Assembly: GCA_014925825.1 (NCBI GenBank)
Contig: JACGCK010000022.1
Span: 124,001-188,000, forward strand
From: Pholiota molesta
Taxonomy: Eukaryota; Basidiomycota; Agaricomycetes; Agaricales; Strophariaceae
Length of the DNA stretch: 64,000 bases
Direction of reading: 5' to 3'
Part shown: positions 1-12,279 of the stretch, one piece after another
Numbering within the stretch: the stretch's first letter is position 1
Layout: each line of letters starts with the position of its first letter
Notes under the pieces: model-generated
The model's database searches: none
What the model saw: the letters and a program-made list of their open reading frames with translations, nothing else
Told to the model about the DNA's origin: nothing
Program-made: the position numbers and the translations under genes

Positions 1-1204
1 TTGCCCTGTGTTCGGGTTAATTAGGTGTGTTTCACCCGTGGGTCCGCCGGTCGAATAAGCATATTTATAAGGCGGAGGAATTGTGATGTACGATGAAGTA
101 GCCGCTGGAAATGCTTGAAAAGAAGAAATTTGTATAAATGACTTCATGAACTCACTGATTGGGACAGTGTTGATGTGGGTGACCCTCCATGGATCCGAGC
201 GCTCTACATTCCAACTCGAAAGGGAAGGTGGGAGCGCCCAGCTAGTGGTATATATGTGGTCTTTGTGTTGGCTGGCTGCCAGATACTGATGGGGTCCATA
301 CGCAGGTACCGTTTGCAAGCAAGATATTGATCGGTCAGAGGGAGAAAAGGCTAGCAGAAATAGAGATAGAGATCGAAATGAGCCCGATAAGATATGACGA
401 ATAGGAGCAGGATCCGTGTTATTTCCCCAGGAAGTACTTGTATGCCCAAGGTCTAGAACGTTTTGGATGTCCATAGCAGTTTATTAGCAGGTCAGAGTCG
501 AAGCCAGCAATTTGAGGCACTGATTCGGGAAAGCGTCGGAGTCGGGCTGATTGATGATGCTGGGTAGTAGTAGTTGGCCTTTTCTTGGTCCGTCTAGTAT
601 CTCACTTGGAACTAGAATACGTCAGGAATTAGGCCAGGATGGGTATTGTACGCAGATCAGCTAGCTGAAGCTGCATCAACTGAGCATGAACGAAGCCGAG
701 CCCCTGTATAATGCATTGAATCGGAGATCAAATAGCAACTGATGTGGCTTGGTCCTATGAGTCGATATTCGATACCTGTTAACGCTACTAACGAAGTACT
801 GCCTGGCGAAAAAGACATATTGCGAACTGCGTTTACGAGACCTCAGCTCATGGCCTCGGGCGTTAACATTCAAATTCATCCTGCAAGGAATACGGATCTC
901 TGACCCACCAAGACTCAATGCGGAAGTTGCCGAGTTACTGGTTCCCGGACTCCCTATCTCTCCCGACCTTCCATCGCCCCCATCTCAATTGGACTCGAAC
1001 GAAGTTAAGGCCACTAATCTGACCTAAAGTTAACTGCTTTGTGACAAGGTACTAGAAGAACTCGGTTCACATTGCTCGAGTGAGTCCCGGTTTATCACTG
1101 TAACCCTCATCGATTTACGATATTCTGTTGGGCTCCTCATTGTCTGCCTTGACATTACCTTTTTTGTCGAAGAAACCTCTCAATAGATCAGCAGAACCAC
1201 GATT
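1..1204. other. intergenic region
   Basis: No convincing gene is visible. Reading frames on both strands are short, lack recognisable domains and do not join through plausible introns. The right end is the upstream region of the F-box gene. Confidence 0.5.
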
Positions 1205-2219
1205 ATGCCTGCTTCTGTCGGGATCGATATGGATTTCACTTACGATGATCTTCCGCCAGAACTTGTGGATCATATTCTCCGATATGCGTGCATCCTGTCG
1301 CCCTCGTTCTGTCTTGTTTTGAGCCAGACATCTTCTTGGGCCCGTAAACTTGCGCTGCCATACCTCTACTCAACGATGATTCTCAAGGACGTGCGGACAA
1401 CCAAGCTCGTCTGGGAGAATATGGTCAAGCGTCCAATTGATGATCAAGCTCTAGGTTATCATGTTCGAAGTGTCTGGACTAAATTCGTATGCGAGAAGTT
1501 TCTGGATATATTTCGCAGATGTGATCAACTATCCAAACTGGCTCTGAGGGAACAGGATTTTCGCTTCATTATATACCTTTCTTCCGTTCAACTCCCCACT
1601 TCGGAACTATACATCTCGGAACAAACCATCTCTTGTAAACCAGATATACATCTCCTCATATTCAGCGCCAGAAATGGAAGCTGGTCCTTTCCACCCCCCG
1701 ACGCCATGCTCGGACTGCCCGTTTCACCTTTCTATAGTAAGATTACCCATCTGCGACTTGGACAGATGGGGCCATACGAATATAGAAACCTGGCTCATTT
1801 GACCCGTCTTTCCCATATTGCGTTCCCTTATCACCTCCCCCGAGAGCAATTTCTACCAAACCTCCTCGCGTGTTTGATCTTCCATCAATGACATCCCTTG
1901 TTGTGGTGCTGCTGACAGACAAACTGTCCGAAGAGGAGCGCTTCACGCTCTAAAGTGGGTTGTCGATATGCGCAAAAAGAGCCATCGAGTGTCGGCCGTT
2001 CTTTCAAAACTGGATGATCTACAAATGGAATGGGAAGAAGAAGCGCGATATGGACTGAGTATCTGGGAAAAGCCGATTTATTCACGCAATCTTTTTTCGT
2101 GGTAAGTTCCAACTTTGAAATATTTCTGCGAGTAAACTTATTTTTTTTAGCGCGGTCTAGACATCCCTCTGCATTATCTACAACTGCTTGTTGGGTTCTT
2201 CCACAGTTCGCACCCCTAA
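1205..2219 (+). CDS. F-box-like protein with two frame breaks
   Basis: An F-box-type start (LPPELVDHILRYA) lies about 15 residues in, followed by the pattern common in Agaricomycete F-box proteins: an SSWARKLALPYLYS stretch and then weak leucine-rich sequence. Such proteins are usually substrate adaptors of SCF ubiquitin ligases; the substrate is unknown. The first ATG is at 1205 and a second in-frame ATG at 1229 is an equally good start. The frame breaks near 1868-1872 and 1949-1952. One extra base at each place restores a sensible continuation (PSMTSLVVVLL, then KWVVDMRKKSHRVSAVLSKL). A canonical donor GTAAGT at 2102 and an acceptor near 2150 suggest a last exon ending at 2219. The product would be roughly 315 residues. 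The breaks match those seen in other genes here and are probably sequence errors. Confidence 0.6.
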
Positions 2220-3430
2220 AGGTACACTTGAAATTTTTATTGCTTCTGTTCAATTTCCGTTAGCGATGAGGAATTGCTTGTATATCATTTTCTGAAATCA
2301 CTCTTTAGCTGCGGTCTTCTTCAGCTCGTCAATTGACAATGTGTGCCGTAACATCAAGCTCCAAAAGGGCGGCGCCATGGTCCTTCAGATCCTGATCGTA
2401 TGGAACGACTGCGTGCGAGTAGCATGACCTTGTCCCCTCGCTTAAGCGCAGCCAGGGTCGGTTCGCGGCCTATACTATTCCCTTCAGATTAATGCAGTTC
2501 AGGCGAATCACTGGCGCTAAGCCTTTTATGACAAGGGCGCTTAATTAGACCGTACCAAAGACAAGTTCAGATCCCGTGCGATTTGGCTTTAAGTTGTATA
2601 TAGCTACTTTGGGGAATATTCCACTTCTTTCCAAGCTATGGACATGATTTCATGGTGAAATCACTGATAATCCATTCGAGGCGGTTACTGATATCAGGAT
2701 TGGATGAAGATCGGTGTGAGAAGCGTAAATTAGAACAGAACATCTATCTCGTATAATTGATTCCATACACCCTATAAATGTAATCAGATCTTCGACTATA
2801 TCCTTCTCCTTCAACCTGCAGTAAAACGCGAGGCAGCATAGATAATCCAATCGGATCGTTGGTTTCTCGCTACAATGATCATGATAGGTTGCATCCGTGT
2901 GTCGCCATTTTATATAAAACAAAGAAGGCGACGGAAAGATGGATCTCATGACCTTCGTATGCTACTTCGGTGCTACTGTATGAAACTTCTCCACGACAAG
3001 CAAGACCCGGAAATGAGATAACCATTTACATACTTAACTATAGTTAGACAGCGACTTTGTCCCCAATTTGTTGTCCCTTGCATTTTTCGGACCACAGGCA
3101 GTAGCTTGCGTTTGCCAGCATAGCTCAATGTACTGTATAAAATCCAAAGAAGTTCTGTTTCGGGAATGAGTATGAACATAGTAAAGCAATACTTTATGTG
3201 ATGCATCGTCCTTGGTTTTGTACACCTACTGCGATCCATGGTTACACTAAGGTGAACCCATAAATCGTGATGACATCATGGATCGACGGTCCTAAAATAG
3301 AAATCTGCCGCCACCTCCGAATCCGACGTGCGCCTCCTTATTGGAGGCGGGCTCGGGCGGAGTCCAGATGATGCCGAGAGCGTCATTGCGGATTGACATC
3401 ATCTGGCCTCTTCCGCAGCGTCAAAACCTC
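2220..3430. other. intergenic region
   Basis: I see no supportable gene. The open frames on the minus strand (2650-3239) have no family resemblance and no consistent splice pattern. Confidence 0.45.
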
Positions 3431-3438
3431 TTTATAAG
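3431..3438 (+). promoter_or_regulatory. TATA-like box
   Basis: The sequence TTTATAAG lies about 50 bp before the ATG at 3488 and is followed by a pyrimidine-rich leader. This layout is typical of well expressed fungal genes with a short 5' leader. Confidence 0.45.
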
Positions 3439-3487
3439 ACCCCTTTCTTCAACTACCTCTCTTTCTTCTACAATTCAATCCACAACC

Positions 3488-3794
3488 ATGTCTAACAACG
3501 TCAACAACGTTAAATCTGAACTCTCTGAGTCACCAAGGGTGTGCCACCAACTTTGGGGCCAATAGTGGCAGGCAAGGCTCGTCTCAATCGCAAGAGCCTA
3601 CGTACTCCATCCAACCTCACCCTGCTGTATGTGTTTATTTCTCCTTTCCGCATCTTCAATTACGAGCTGACCTGCGGCCTTAGAAAAGCAATGACCCCGC
3701 CGACCTTCAACCCAGTGGTGGGTTGCGACAGGGTGGTCCCATGGACGCCTTCCATGCGCGCGTCCATATGTCCGAGCGAGCAGATCAAGAATAG
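3488..3794 (+). CDS. small unrecognised protein, frame broken once
   Basis: The ATG at 3488 opens MSNNVNNVKSELSESP and soon stops. One base further on, another frame reads NFGANSGRQGSSQSQEPTYS and reaches a good intron (donor GTATGTG near 3627, acceptor CCTTAG near 3684). The next exon reads KSNDPADLQPSGGLRQGG and ends at TAG 3792-3794. Joined with one restored base near 3530, the product would be a small hydrophilic, Ser/Asn/Gln-rich protein of about 80 residues. I cannot name the family. Low complexity, a TATA-like box and a short leader suggest a small abundant or stress-type protein, which is inference. It may instead be a pseudogene. Confidence 0.45.
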
Positions 3795-4727
3795 CATGCC
3801 CGCCCTCTGGTACGCTTAATGGATGATGGTCTTATCGTGTTTGGGATCTTTTGACTGTCTTCAAACAGAGCCACGAAGAGTTGCAAGCGCAAAAAGCATC
3901 TCTCAATCAAGATCACTACCGACCTTGAAGCGGTACCAAGGAAAATATCGCCTGGAATCTGGGAATATTATATGATCTCATTTCGGTCCTTGCATTGCTT
4001 CTGATTGCTGATTATCATGAACTTCCGTATAGCACCGAGAGTTATTATTGTCAATACACTTCCCTGCGTAGCATACATCGTAATAATACCGTTATCGTCT
4101 GTATTTCTAAATTTTAGCTAGCCAACTACCTTCATTGTATGTAAATTCACGAACATTCCGCCTGCCGTAGCTCGTTAGATGAAGGTATTGGAAGGTATAC
4201 TGGTGTGCAAGTGATGGATTGTTGGACATAATCTTAATATCATCATTCCAAAGAGGAGGACAAAAAGACTTACCAAGATGCACCTCTAATTAACCTTTAA
4301 TGAAAATTTCTTCCCGTCTTATGACAGTATCGTTCGATAATCTTCGATAAACTGCTGGCGAATATTGTGTGCGTTATTTTTGGGCTGGTGAACTTGATGC
4401 ATTCTCTACAACTTGAACGTTAGATGACGACATGTAAAATAGACGAAAAACAGAACATCTTCATTTGTACCCATGCTATGCAGCATGTTATATTGCTGTA
4501 CCATATAATGACTGTTTGTTACTTGCAATTGCTATGCTTTCCTGAGATCGCGGCGGTGTTGTTGCACTGATTGCACCGCTGTGGCCACCGTGGTCAACTT
4601 CAATGTCGGAGATTGCCGTGATGCGGCTTGAGCGTTGCTATCTTAAAACAGGACTCCACTTGAGGACCATCACCGTTGAGCACCCCCACAATACTCACAT
4701 CCCACTCTCCTCTAGTATCGTACTATA
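3795..4727. other. intergenic region upstream of calmodulin
   Basis: AT-rich sequence without a supportable gene. It contains the 3' flank of the small gene and the calmodulin promoter region. Confidence 0.5.
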
Positions 4728-5678
<951 letters not shown>

Positions 5679-6063
5679 TGCTCTAATCCTGTAGTTTAGT
5701 TCATCGTAGTTCTCTCTAAATCTGGACTATTGCCTGGACTTGCCTGCAGCACAATTAAATCAAATGCTCGTCTTCTGTAAGGGCCTGTAATACTAGTCCT
5801 CTCTATACCTCTTCCCAGGAAGCAATAAACAATGATTGGCGATATCTTCCATTTCATCTCGCTAATCAAACACCCATCTCATCAGATCTCATCCTATCTC
5901 ATCTCGTAAGGTCAACGACTTGGCGAATGCTCGGGAGTCGCGATATGTGCTAAAACCTGGCTAAAACTATGAGATGAGACTATTTATTAGTTTTCAATAT
6001 TTAAAAATCTATCAAACAAGTCCAAAACGCCGTGGACGTGAGTAAGTAGAGGACAAAAAGAAA
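5679..6063. other. 3' flank of calmodulin with TCTCA-rich stretch
   Basis: No gene. A low-complexity run rich in TCTCATC lies around 5855-5910. The tRNA-Thr gene on the opposite strand follows. Confidence 0.5.
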
Positions 6064-6150
6064 TGCCCGCTGGCTGGTTTGAACAACCGACCTCACCATA
6101 TCACCAGAGGCTTATACGAGTGGCGCGCTCTACCACTGAGCTAAGCGGGC
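6064..6150 (-). tRNA. tRNA-Thr (anticodon CGU) with 15-nt intron
   Basis: Read on the minus strand, a perfect 7-bp acceptor stem (GCCCGCU with AGCGGGC), a D arm (GCUC/GAGC), an anticodon stem (CGCCA with UGGUG) and a T arm (GGUUG/CAGCC with loop UUCAAAC) fold into a cloverleaf. The anticodon loop reads CUCGUA, giving anticodon CGU. About 15 nt between the base after the anticodon and the 3' half of the stem are the usual position of a nuclear tRNA intron. The mature length would be 72 nt plus CCA added after transcription. Confidence 0.93.
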
Positions 6151-7136
6151 TATGTAAGTCGTTTACTTTAGATATTCAAACCTGCCAGTAGACGATGAAT
6201 TTACATGACAAGAAACAGCGCAGGCGTCGGGAAGTCCGTTGCACTCAGGCTTTGATTTGAACCACGCCCACGTTTCGTTCTCTTCCCCCCGCTGCCTGTG
6301 TAGAACGCAACAGTATACTCAACAAGTATAAGCAAAAAACTTGCTCGTCTGTTGTAGTCCTCAGAGGACTCTGTTCCCAAAGAACGCGCCCCACCGCTCA
6401 AGTTGCGCAAGACAATCCAAACCTTCGCTCTCATCCAAATAATTGTTCAGCCACTCCGCTCTCATGTTGCTCTCATGTTTTCCGTTTGCATCTAGCATTA
6501 TTTATACCTTCGATGTGCCCTGGACTGAAATTTTACAAGTCGCGATGCGAACGGGCTACCTTTGTTCGCACGTCCACTCTCCTCTCCGGAACAGCTGTAC
6601 TTAAAAAACTTCCAACTTTGAAGGCTCGGAGGTCTCAGCTCGGTGACACTTTGGCAGCGTGAAGGTAAATATATTAGGCCTTTGCTACATATCTTGTATT
6701 TACAATGATTGCGCCAACAGATGTCGATATCAACCTCTGAGGCAGAACTGAGCGATTGTCGGCATACTCGCAATATGATTGCTTTGAACCCCAACAGAAT
6801 ATAGGCATCCCGTCTAAACGTATCCAGTGAGTTACCAACTAATCTGCTATAGATCCAGTTCTCTTACGGATTCTCTTCGGGTGCGCCCAGAGACGACAAC
6901 CTTGATCATGATATGACGCCGAACTTCAGAATCAATGTCATTCCTTGTGCTCAGGTAACGCTGGGGCCGTTATCACTGAAGCTCAAAAAATTATGAATAT
7001 CTAATGACGTGGAATAGCGTGGAATGCGTGCCTGAATTTCAATCAGTCTCCCCTTCTTTGTTCCGCTATCTCTCTATGCTTGTCTAGACAATACAACTGG
7101 GTGGCATTGCATGCACCGCGACTCTACTGCTGTGTA
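6151..7136. other. intergenic region with decayed repeat copy
   Basis: No gene recognised. The part around 6536-6730 resembles 7323-7560 and is listed as a repeat. The rest shows nothing I can support. Confidence 0.4.
6536..6730 (+). repeat. degenerate direct repeat, copy 1
   Basis: Starts CAAGTCGCGATG, continues with TTGTTCGCAC and a CTCCTC stretch, then a GGTAAATAT block and ATTGCGCC. The same order of blocks occurs at 7323-7560 with many changes. This looks like an old duplication of non-coding DNA linked to the membrane-protein gene family next door. The boundaries are approximate. Confidence 0.45.
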
Positions 7137-7330
7137 ATGGCATTTACCACTGGCACTACAAGTTTTCTAGGGAACACTTTGGACGAGGCCCTCGCTTTTG
7201 AGTCTATTTTTGCGACAGCTGGCATGGTATGATTCTTCTTCTGTTCTGACCATTTTGTTGATTCCCTCCGATTCTGATGAGGTGGACACATATTGTTATA
7301 CGGTTGGATTCCTATATCCTCGCAAGTCGC
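7137..7330 (+). pseudogene. 5' fragment of seven-helix membrane protein gene
   Basis: The ATG at 7137 opens MAFTTGTTSFLGNTLDEALAF and runs to GM at a GTATGA donor. This matches the first exon of the intact gene at 8039 (MSFTTGAGGDIAGALGNILD). A decayed second exon (GTGGACACATATTG) also aligns with GTGGAAACGTTGC of the intact copy. Similarity extends upstream from about 7084, so the promoter was copied too. Nothing of the helical core follows, so this is a truncated duplicate. Confidence 0.6.
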
Positions 7331-7560
7331 GATGTAAGCGCCGGGTCACGCTTGTTCGCACCATTCCACATCTCCTCCTAGTGACTCACAAGAGCTATTT
7401 TTTGGAATTGTTAACTGACAGTGGTCATTATGGAGGGGGCGACGCCGCATAGCTTGTAGCGAGCCTCGACTTTGTCAAGAGTGCTCCAGGTAAATATTGA
7501 ATCTAGATACTACATCTGTACCGTACTTGAACACCAGTAATTGCGCCTAAAGATATCATT
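7323..7560 (+). repeat. degenerate direct repeat, copy 2
   Basis: Partner of the segment at 6536-6730, sharing CAAGTCGCGATG, TTGTTCGCAC, AGGTAAATAT and AATTGCGCC in the same order. It starts exactly where the truncated membrane-protein copy loses its similarity, suggesting insertion or rearrangement at that point. Confidence 0.4.
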
Positions 7561-8038
7561 ATTAATTGTTGCCACTTGGGGGCATAGGCAGCGGGGCACG
7601 GAGGCACGGACACTTCTTTATGTTGAATACACATATCCAACGCATCACCTTGGGATCACCGACGAATTCTGAGCTCTACGGCGCCTACAGACACAACTTG
7701 CCTTCCTCTGCAGATTCTCTCATGGATTCTAAGTATTCGGGTGCGCTCGACGTCAGGTTTGATGATGATGAGATGATCGCCGAAAGCTTCTGCTTCCAAT
7801 ATTTCAAAGCCGGTCCTCGTATGGTTGTTAACAAAGTTTCGTACTTATTTAAGTAACACTCCCATTGACACCGTGGAGCGTTGCAATTGTCACTTAAGCT
7901 CGGAGTCAAAAGATATATAAATGTCTGGCGCAACCTTGGAATTCTATTTCCCACTTATTTGCTCCGCTGTTTCCTTGCAGTTGTCTCCACAAGACAGCTG
8001 AGCGGCGTGGCTCGTACCACGACTCTTCTGGCTGCGGA
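7561..8038. other. upstream region of membrane-protein gene
   Basis: A frame at 7566-7856 has no recognisable features, and I do not call it a gene. From about 7987 the sequence is the promoter of the gene at 8039 and matches 7084-7136. Confidence 0.4.
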
Positions 8039-9643
8039 ATGTCGTTTACCACTGGCGCCGGCGGCGATATAGCAGGGGCCTTGGGAAACATTTTGGACGA
8101 GGCGCTCGCTTTCGTGGCCATTTTCTCGACATCTGCCATGGTATGAACTTCTTTTGTTCAGGCTATCCTTGTTCTAAACTCAGATCATTCGATAAGGTGG
8201 AAACGTTGCTATATGGTTAGATTCCTTTTTTTCTTCTATTACTTCTACTACTATGGAATAATTGATCTGCATCTCAGGAATACATTTGATCCTCTTCTGC
8301 ATCTGCATATTCCTATTGTTGCGAAATAGGCGCTTGACGCAATGGTTCATATCCATATCCGCTGTGGTTATGTTCGTCCTTTCGACAGCGGACATCGCCA
8401 TCACATTCCGTGTAATTTCGTATGTTGTGCCCAGACTTGCCGATCCAAAAATTGCAGGGATAACAACGAAGCTGATCCATGCAAAAACCGCGATTTTTGT
8501 GGCTGATAAGTGAGTTCATCGGCCTTTAATTGTACTTTTCGAGATCCTTCAAGGTCTAAACTTTTCATTAGCTTCGTGGCTGAATTAATTTTGGTCAGTT
8601 CCTCCGTATGAGTTGTGGAAAACTTATAGTTACATCTGAACCCCGTTTTCAGCTGTATCGTTGCTATATGATTTGGGGTCGCTCAAAATACATTCTCGCC
8701 GGATGTTCACTCTTGGTTGTGGCTGATACAAGTACGTCCAAGAGTCTCCATTTATCAAATATCTGCCTAAATTCATAAATGCCAGTTTGGGGATTTCTTG
8801 GGGTGGGCCCGGCGCTTGGAATCCTAACCCCAGAACCGAACCGATTCATTCCAGTATATATTTGGAGCATTCTTGCTATCAACATTGTCTTGACGCTCAT
8901 CGCAGGTAGGAATTATACCTCCTCTAACTCCTGTGGATTTTCGTCTTACCTTTTATACCCATTGTCCTAGTCTGCAGGATATTCTGGATTTCCAGAATAG
9001 CTAAACGATTAGTTGGACAGAAACAAATCAGCGTTTACCATACAGCCATTGCTATATTGTAAGTTGAACAGCCACAACTACCCATAGCTTGTTAATCAAT
9101 AATGGGCAGAGTGGAGTCGAGCTTGATATACTCGATTTGTATTTTATTCTACGTTCTATTACCTTTCTCAAATCCGTATAGAGTAAGTTCTCAATTATTC
9201 CTTCTGATTTATCAGCACGACTGACTCATTAACAGGTTACTATAGTTTTAATGGCAATGCGTGTCGTGGTAAGCTTCAGAGCAAGCTCCTTTTCACCAAA
9301 TCTAATGATACCGAACACGATATGTTACCAGGCAATTATGCCTACACTGTTAATCGTCCAAGTGGGATTGGGAGCCGTTGTAAAGGAGATTGACTTAACC
9401 ACCCCCATGACATCAAGGTTTGAAGTACGCCCGAACTCCGTCGTGCTCAGCACAATAGGGAGCTTGATGCTTCATGCAAACCAGCACCCGGAAACAATAT
9501 TCCGAAACAGTCCTCATGATGAAGAGGCAGCAGGCTCGAGTCAGACAATCGAGCTCATTGATGTCAGCAAATCGAAAACAGCAACATTTGAAGATAGACG
9601 CCCAAGAACAGTTGATTACGCCAATCATGCTGCAACACATTGA
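8039..9643 (+). CDS. seven-helix membrane protein, Agaricomycete-specific family (copy A)
   Basis: The protein belongs to a large mushroom family of hypothetical seven-helix proteins that ends with a helix of the type PTLLIVQVGLG. Function is unknown. Visible parts in order: first exon from the ATG at 8039 ending SAM; a short exon VETLLYG (junction at 8198); helices IHLILFCICIFLLL and ISAVVMFVLSTADIAITF; then PVWGFLGVGPALGILTPEPN before another helix; and a last exon with MPTLLIVQVGLGAVVKEIDL and an acidic hydrophilic tail. Stop at 9641-9643. Many introns of about 50-60 nt interrupt it, so internal boundaries are approximate. It sits in tandem with related copies at 10634 and 12280, and a fourth lies at 56710-58199. 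Confidence 0.72.
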
Positions 9644-10633
9644 TCATTGTAATTGTATTCATGACCTAATTTTAATTGTTTAAATTCTACATAGTAATTT
9701 GAGTTCCTTTGTGTTAAGACATTGACTTTCCAATATTAGTCTCTCTTGAGCGTTAGACAACTTAAGTTCGAAAAAAGAGGTGAGACTGGTGAGTGTGTTG
9801 AATGATTTGTCTTTTCTATACTTGCCTCAAAACTTAGCAAACCTTATGCCTCCATTATTCGGATTGGGGTGTAAGATGAAGTCCAGTGAAAAATCTGAGA
9901 GGTCTATGCTCAACTTCAGCCGGGAGCCCTCACCGGCTCACCCAGATTCTAGTGCAAACCTAATCCGCCAAAATTTGCGATACTTGTCGGAATCAGGACG
10001 TTCGCGGGATATTTTCAGGGCCACTCAGCCCAGCGACCTTCCCATAACGCAAATCCTCTGATGGAGAAGTGGCCCACAGTTACTAGAGAGACCAATTGAT
10101 CATGACCTGGCATGGCAGCCCTGAGGCTTCGCCTATGTATTGAGTGGCATTGGAGCGGCATAAACGCCACGGAAAATTTCCATTCACTTGAAAAATCATT
10201 TATTTACAGGATCTTGCATGAAAGCATTCATAGTTGATCCATAGCTCATTTCGTACGCGTTTGGTTGACCGCAATGCAGCTAATCTACATTAGCAACTCA
10301 ATAGCAACTATTGGAATTGCGCCACGAAATTTCGCCCATGATACAAAACCGCCGTGTAAAATGCGCGAACGAGAAAAGGTATATCGACAGCCGGGCTTGA
10401 TATATACATTGCTGGAGCCTGGCTGAAGGCTGACATTTCTTCTGGAAACAGCCCATTTTGAACAAGTATCATGATCGTTCCGATGCAGGGCCAATGATAC
10501 TTGTTCAAAGTATACTGTTTCCGAGCCATTTCCACACGAAACAGTGATTACCTCCAGCAATGATAATGAACTGACCTTTCTCTTTCCTCCAAGCGTGTCA
10601 TTTCGCCTTTGCAATAATGGAATCGCGTGGACG
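9644..10633. other. intergenic region with a perfect inverted repeat
   Basis: Open frames on both strands (for example 9780-10061 and 10285-10659) show no family features. The notable element is the hairpin at 10457-10509. Confidence 0.45.
10457..10509. repeat. perfect 16-bp inverted repeat
   Basis: TTTGAACAAGTATCAT at 10457-10472 is followed after 21 nt by its exact reverse complement at 10494-10509. It lies about 125 bp before the ATG of the next membrane-protein gene. It could be an operator-like site, an RNA hairpin or a small mobile-element relic; the sequence alone does not say which. Confidence 0.6.
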
Positions 10634-12161
10634 ATGACTACGACTTCGCGCGTCGTCATCCGACGCGCTCCAGCTAACCCCCTCAGCCAGGAGTTCCCCT
10701 TGTCGGAGAGCGACCTGCCGCCTATATTGGCAGCCTTTTTGGTGAGCGTACCCTTTCTCAGTTGTTATGATGATTAATTGGTATGACTGGTATATCACGC
10801 ATGTGTTTAGGTAGAATCTCTTCTTTATGGTACGCACCTATCAGCAATCAGAATCAAACATTATGTGAACACCAATCCACTGGATGTCTATGCGTAGGCG
10901 TACATGCAATCCTCTTCCTCATCTGCATGCGCATCCTTCTCGGCCGTCGGAGAAGCGTGATGAAGACAGCGATGTTGATCGCTGTGGTAGTGATGTTCGG
11001 ACTTGCGACGGGAGATGTCGCCGTTTCGTGGCACATTATCCTTGGGCGGACCTCGATTCTCTACACAGGGACGACGACGAAGCTTCAGCACGCGATACGA
11101 CCCAAATTAGCGATACATTTTATTAACAAGTCAGTCCTGTCCTGTCCTCTTATGTTCATTGAATATTGGGAAATATTAAAAGTATGGGCCCGTACTGGAT
11201 TTAGCGCCATTGCAGATTGTTTGCTGGTATGGCATTCATCCTCATACATACATTGGCCACGAAGATGCTAATCCCAGAGTTGAAAACAGCTTACCCGGTG
11301 TTATGTTGTGTTGGGAAACCGAACGATTGTATTGTATGTTGGAGGATTTGGATTGATTGTTGAGACTTGTACGTTGAACTTCTTTCTTGAACCCAAGCTG
11401 CATCAAAGAAATATTGACGCATCCTCATTAGTGTGCGGTATCATAACGGGGGCAGTGCCTGAAATACCGGACCTCATTGCAGCCTATTTCTCAATCGTTC
11501 TGGGGTTCAATTTCGTCCTAACTGCTGTGACTGGTGCGCACTCCTTTAGGGATATTGTTCACAACTTGAACTTGTTTTGATTGGCGGCTGCAGCTATCAG
11601 AATAATGTGGATCGCCAAAGAAGTAAAGAAAGCATTGGGTCCCCAAATGGCTTCGAACTATCATTTTTCTGTGGGTGTTCTGTAAGTAGCCATTCGTTTT
11701 CAAATATTGTTGGAGTGCTTACAATTGCTCTCAGAGTGGAATCCGGAATGATTTACACTAGCTCGATGTTGCTCCTAATTATTTTTGGGAAATCGATATA
11801 TCTCGTAAGTTCGTTCCTATTTGTTGGGTTATAGTAAGCACCATATGAACAGTAATATCTCCTTTGAAGGTATTAGCAGCAGCCATAAACCTCCGCGTGG
11901 TCGTATGTCCTCTATCACATTCTAACTATGTTAAAATACTAACGGGTCGCATAGGGTATCGTGCCGATCCTAATCATCGTGCAAATAGCAACGGGTCAGG
12001 CAATGGAAGACGTCAAGACAACGGTGACAAGGCAGGAAGGAGGGACACAGCAAATTGTTCTGGACACCATGTTTAGCGAAGGATACGAAGCGGAAGTAGG
12101 AGGCAATCACGAACCATTTACTAGAGAAGATGAGGAGACGGGACACAGAGGGATTCCATAG
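10634..12161 (+). CDS. seven-helix membrane protein, Agaricomycete-specific family (copy B)
   Basis: Paralogue of the gene at 8039. The ATG at 10634 gives a basic leader (MTTTSRVVIRRAPANPLSQE) and then SESDLPPILAAFL. The next exon reads VESLLYG, exactly where copy A has VETLLYG, and the first helix is VHAILFLICMRILLGRRR. Further parts are MLIAVVVMFGLATGDVAVSW, then DCLL joined to RCYVV, then IVLYVGGFGLIVETC, and a last helix PILIIVQIATG. The tail is acidic and hydrophilic; stop at 12159-12161. Introns are short and numerous. Role unknown. Confidence 0.7.
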
Positions 12162-12279
12162 GGCTCAGTGCGGCAACGTCTAAATCTTAAGCTAGCAATA
12201 ATGTATGATACCCTAGATGTGCTATATACGCTTCGCGCTCTTGATAGAATCTGAGTGAGCAAATAGTCATATACTCTAG

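Noticed and set aside
7566..7856. 96-residue frame between membrane-protein copies
   Set aside because: No homology to the neighbouring family and no splice partners; composition unremarkable.
10285..10659. 124-residue minus-strand frame upstream of copy B
   Set aside because: Runs through the inverted repeat and overlaps the start of copy B; no features.
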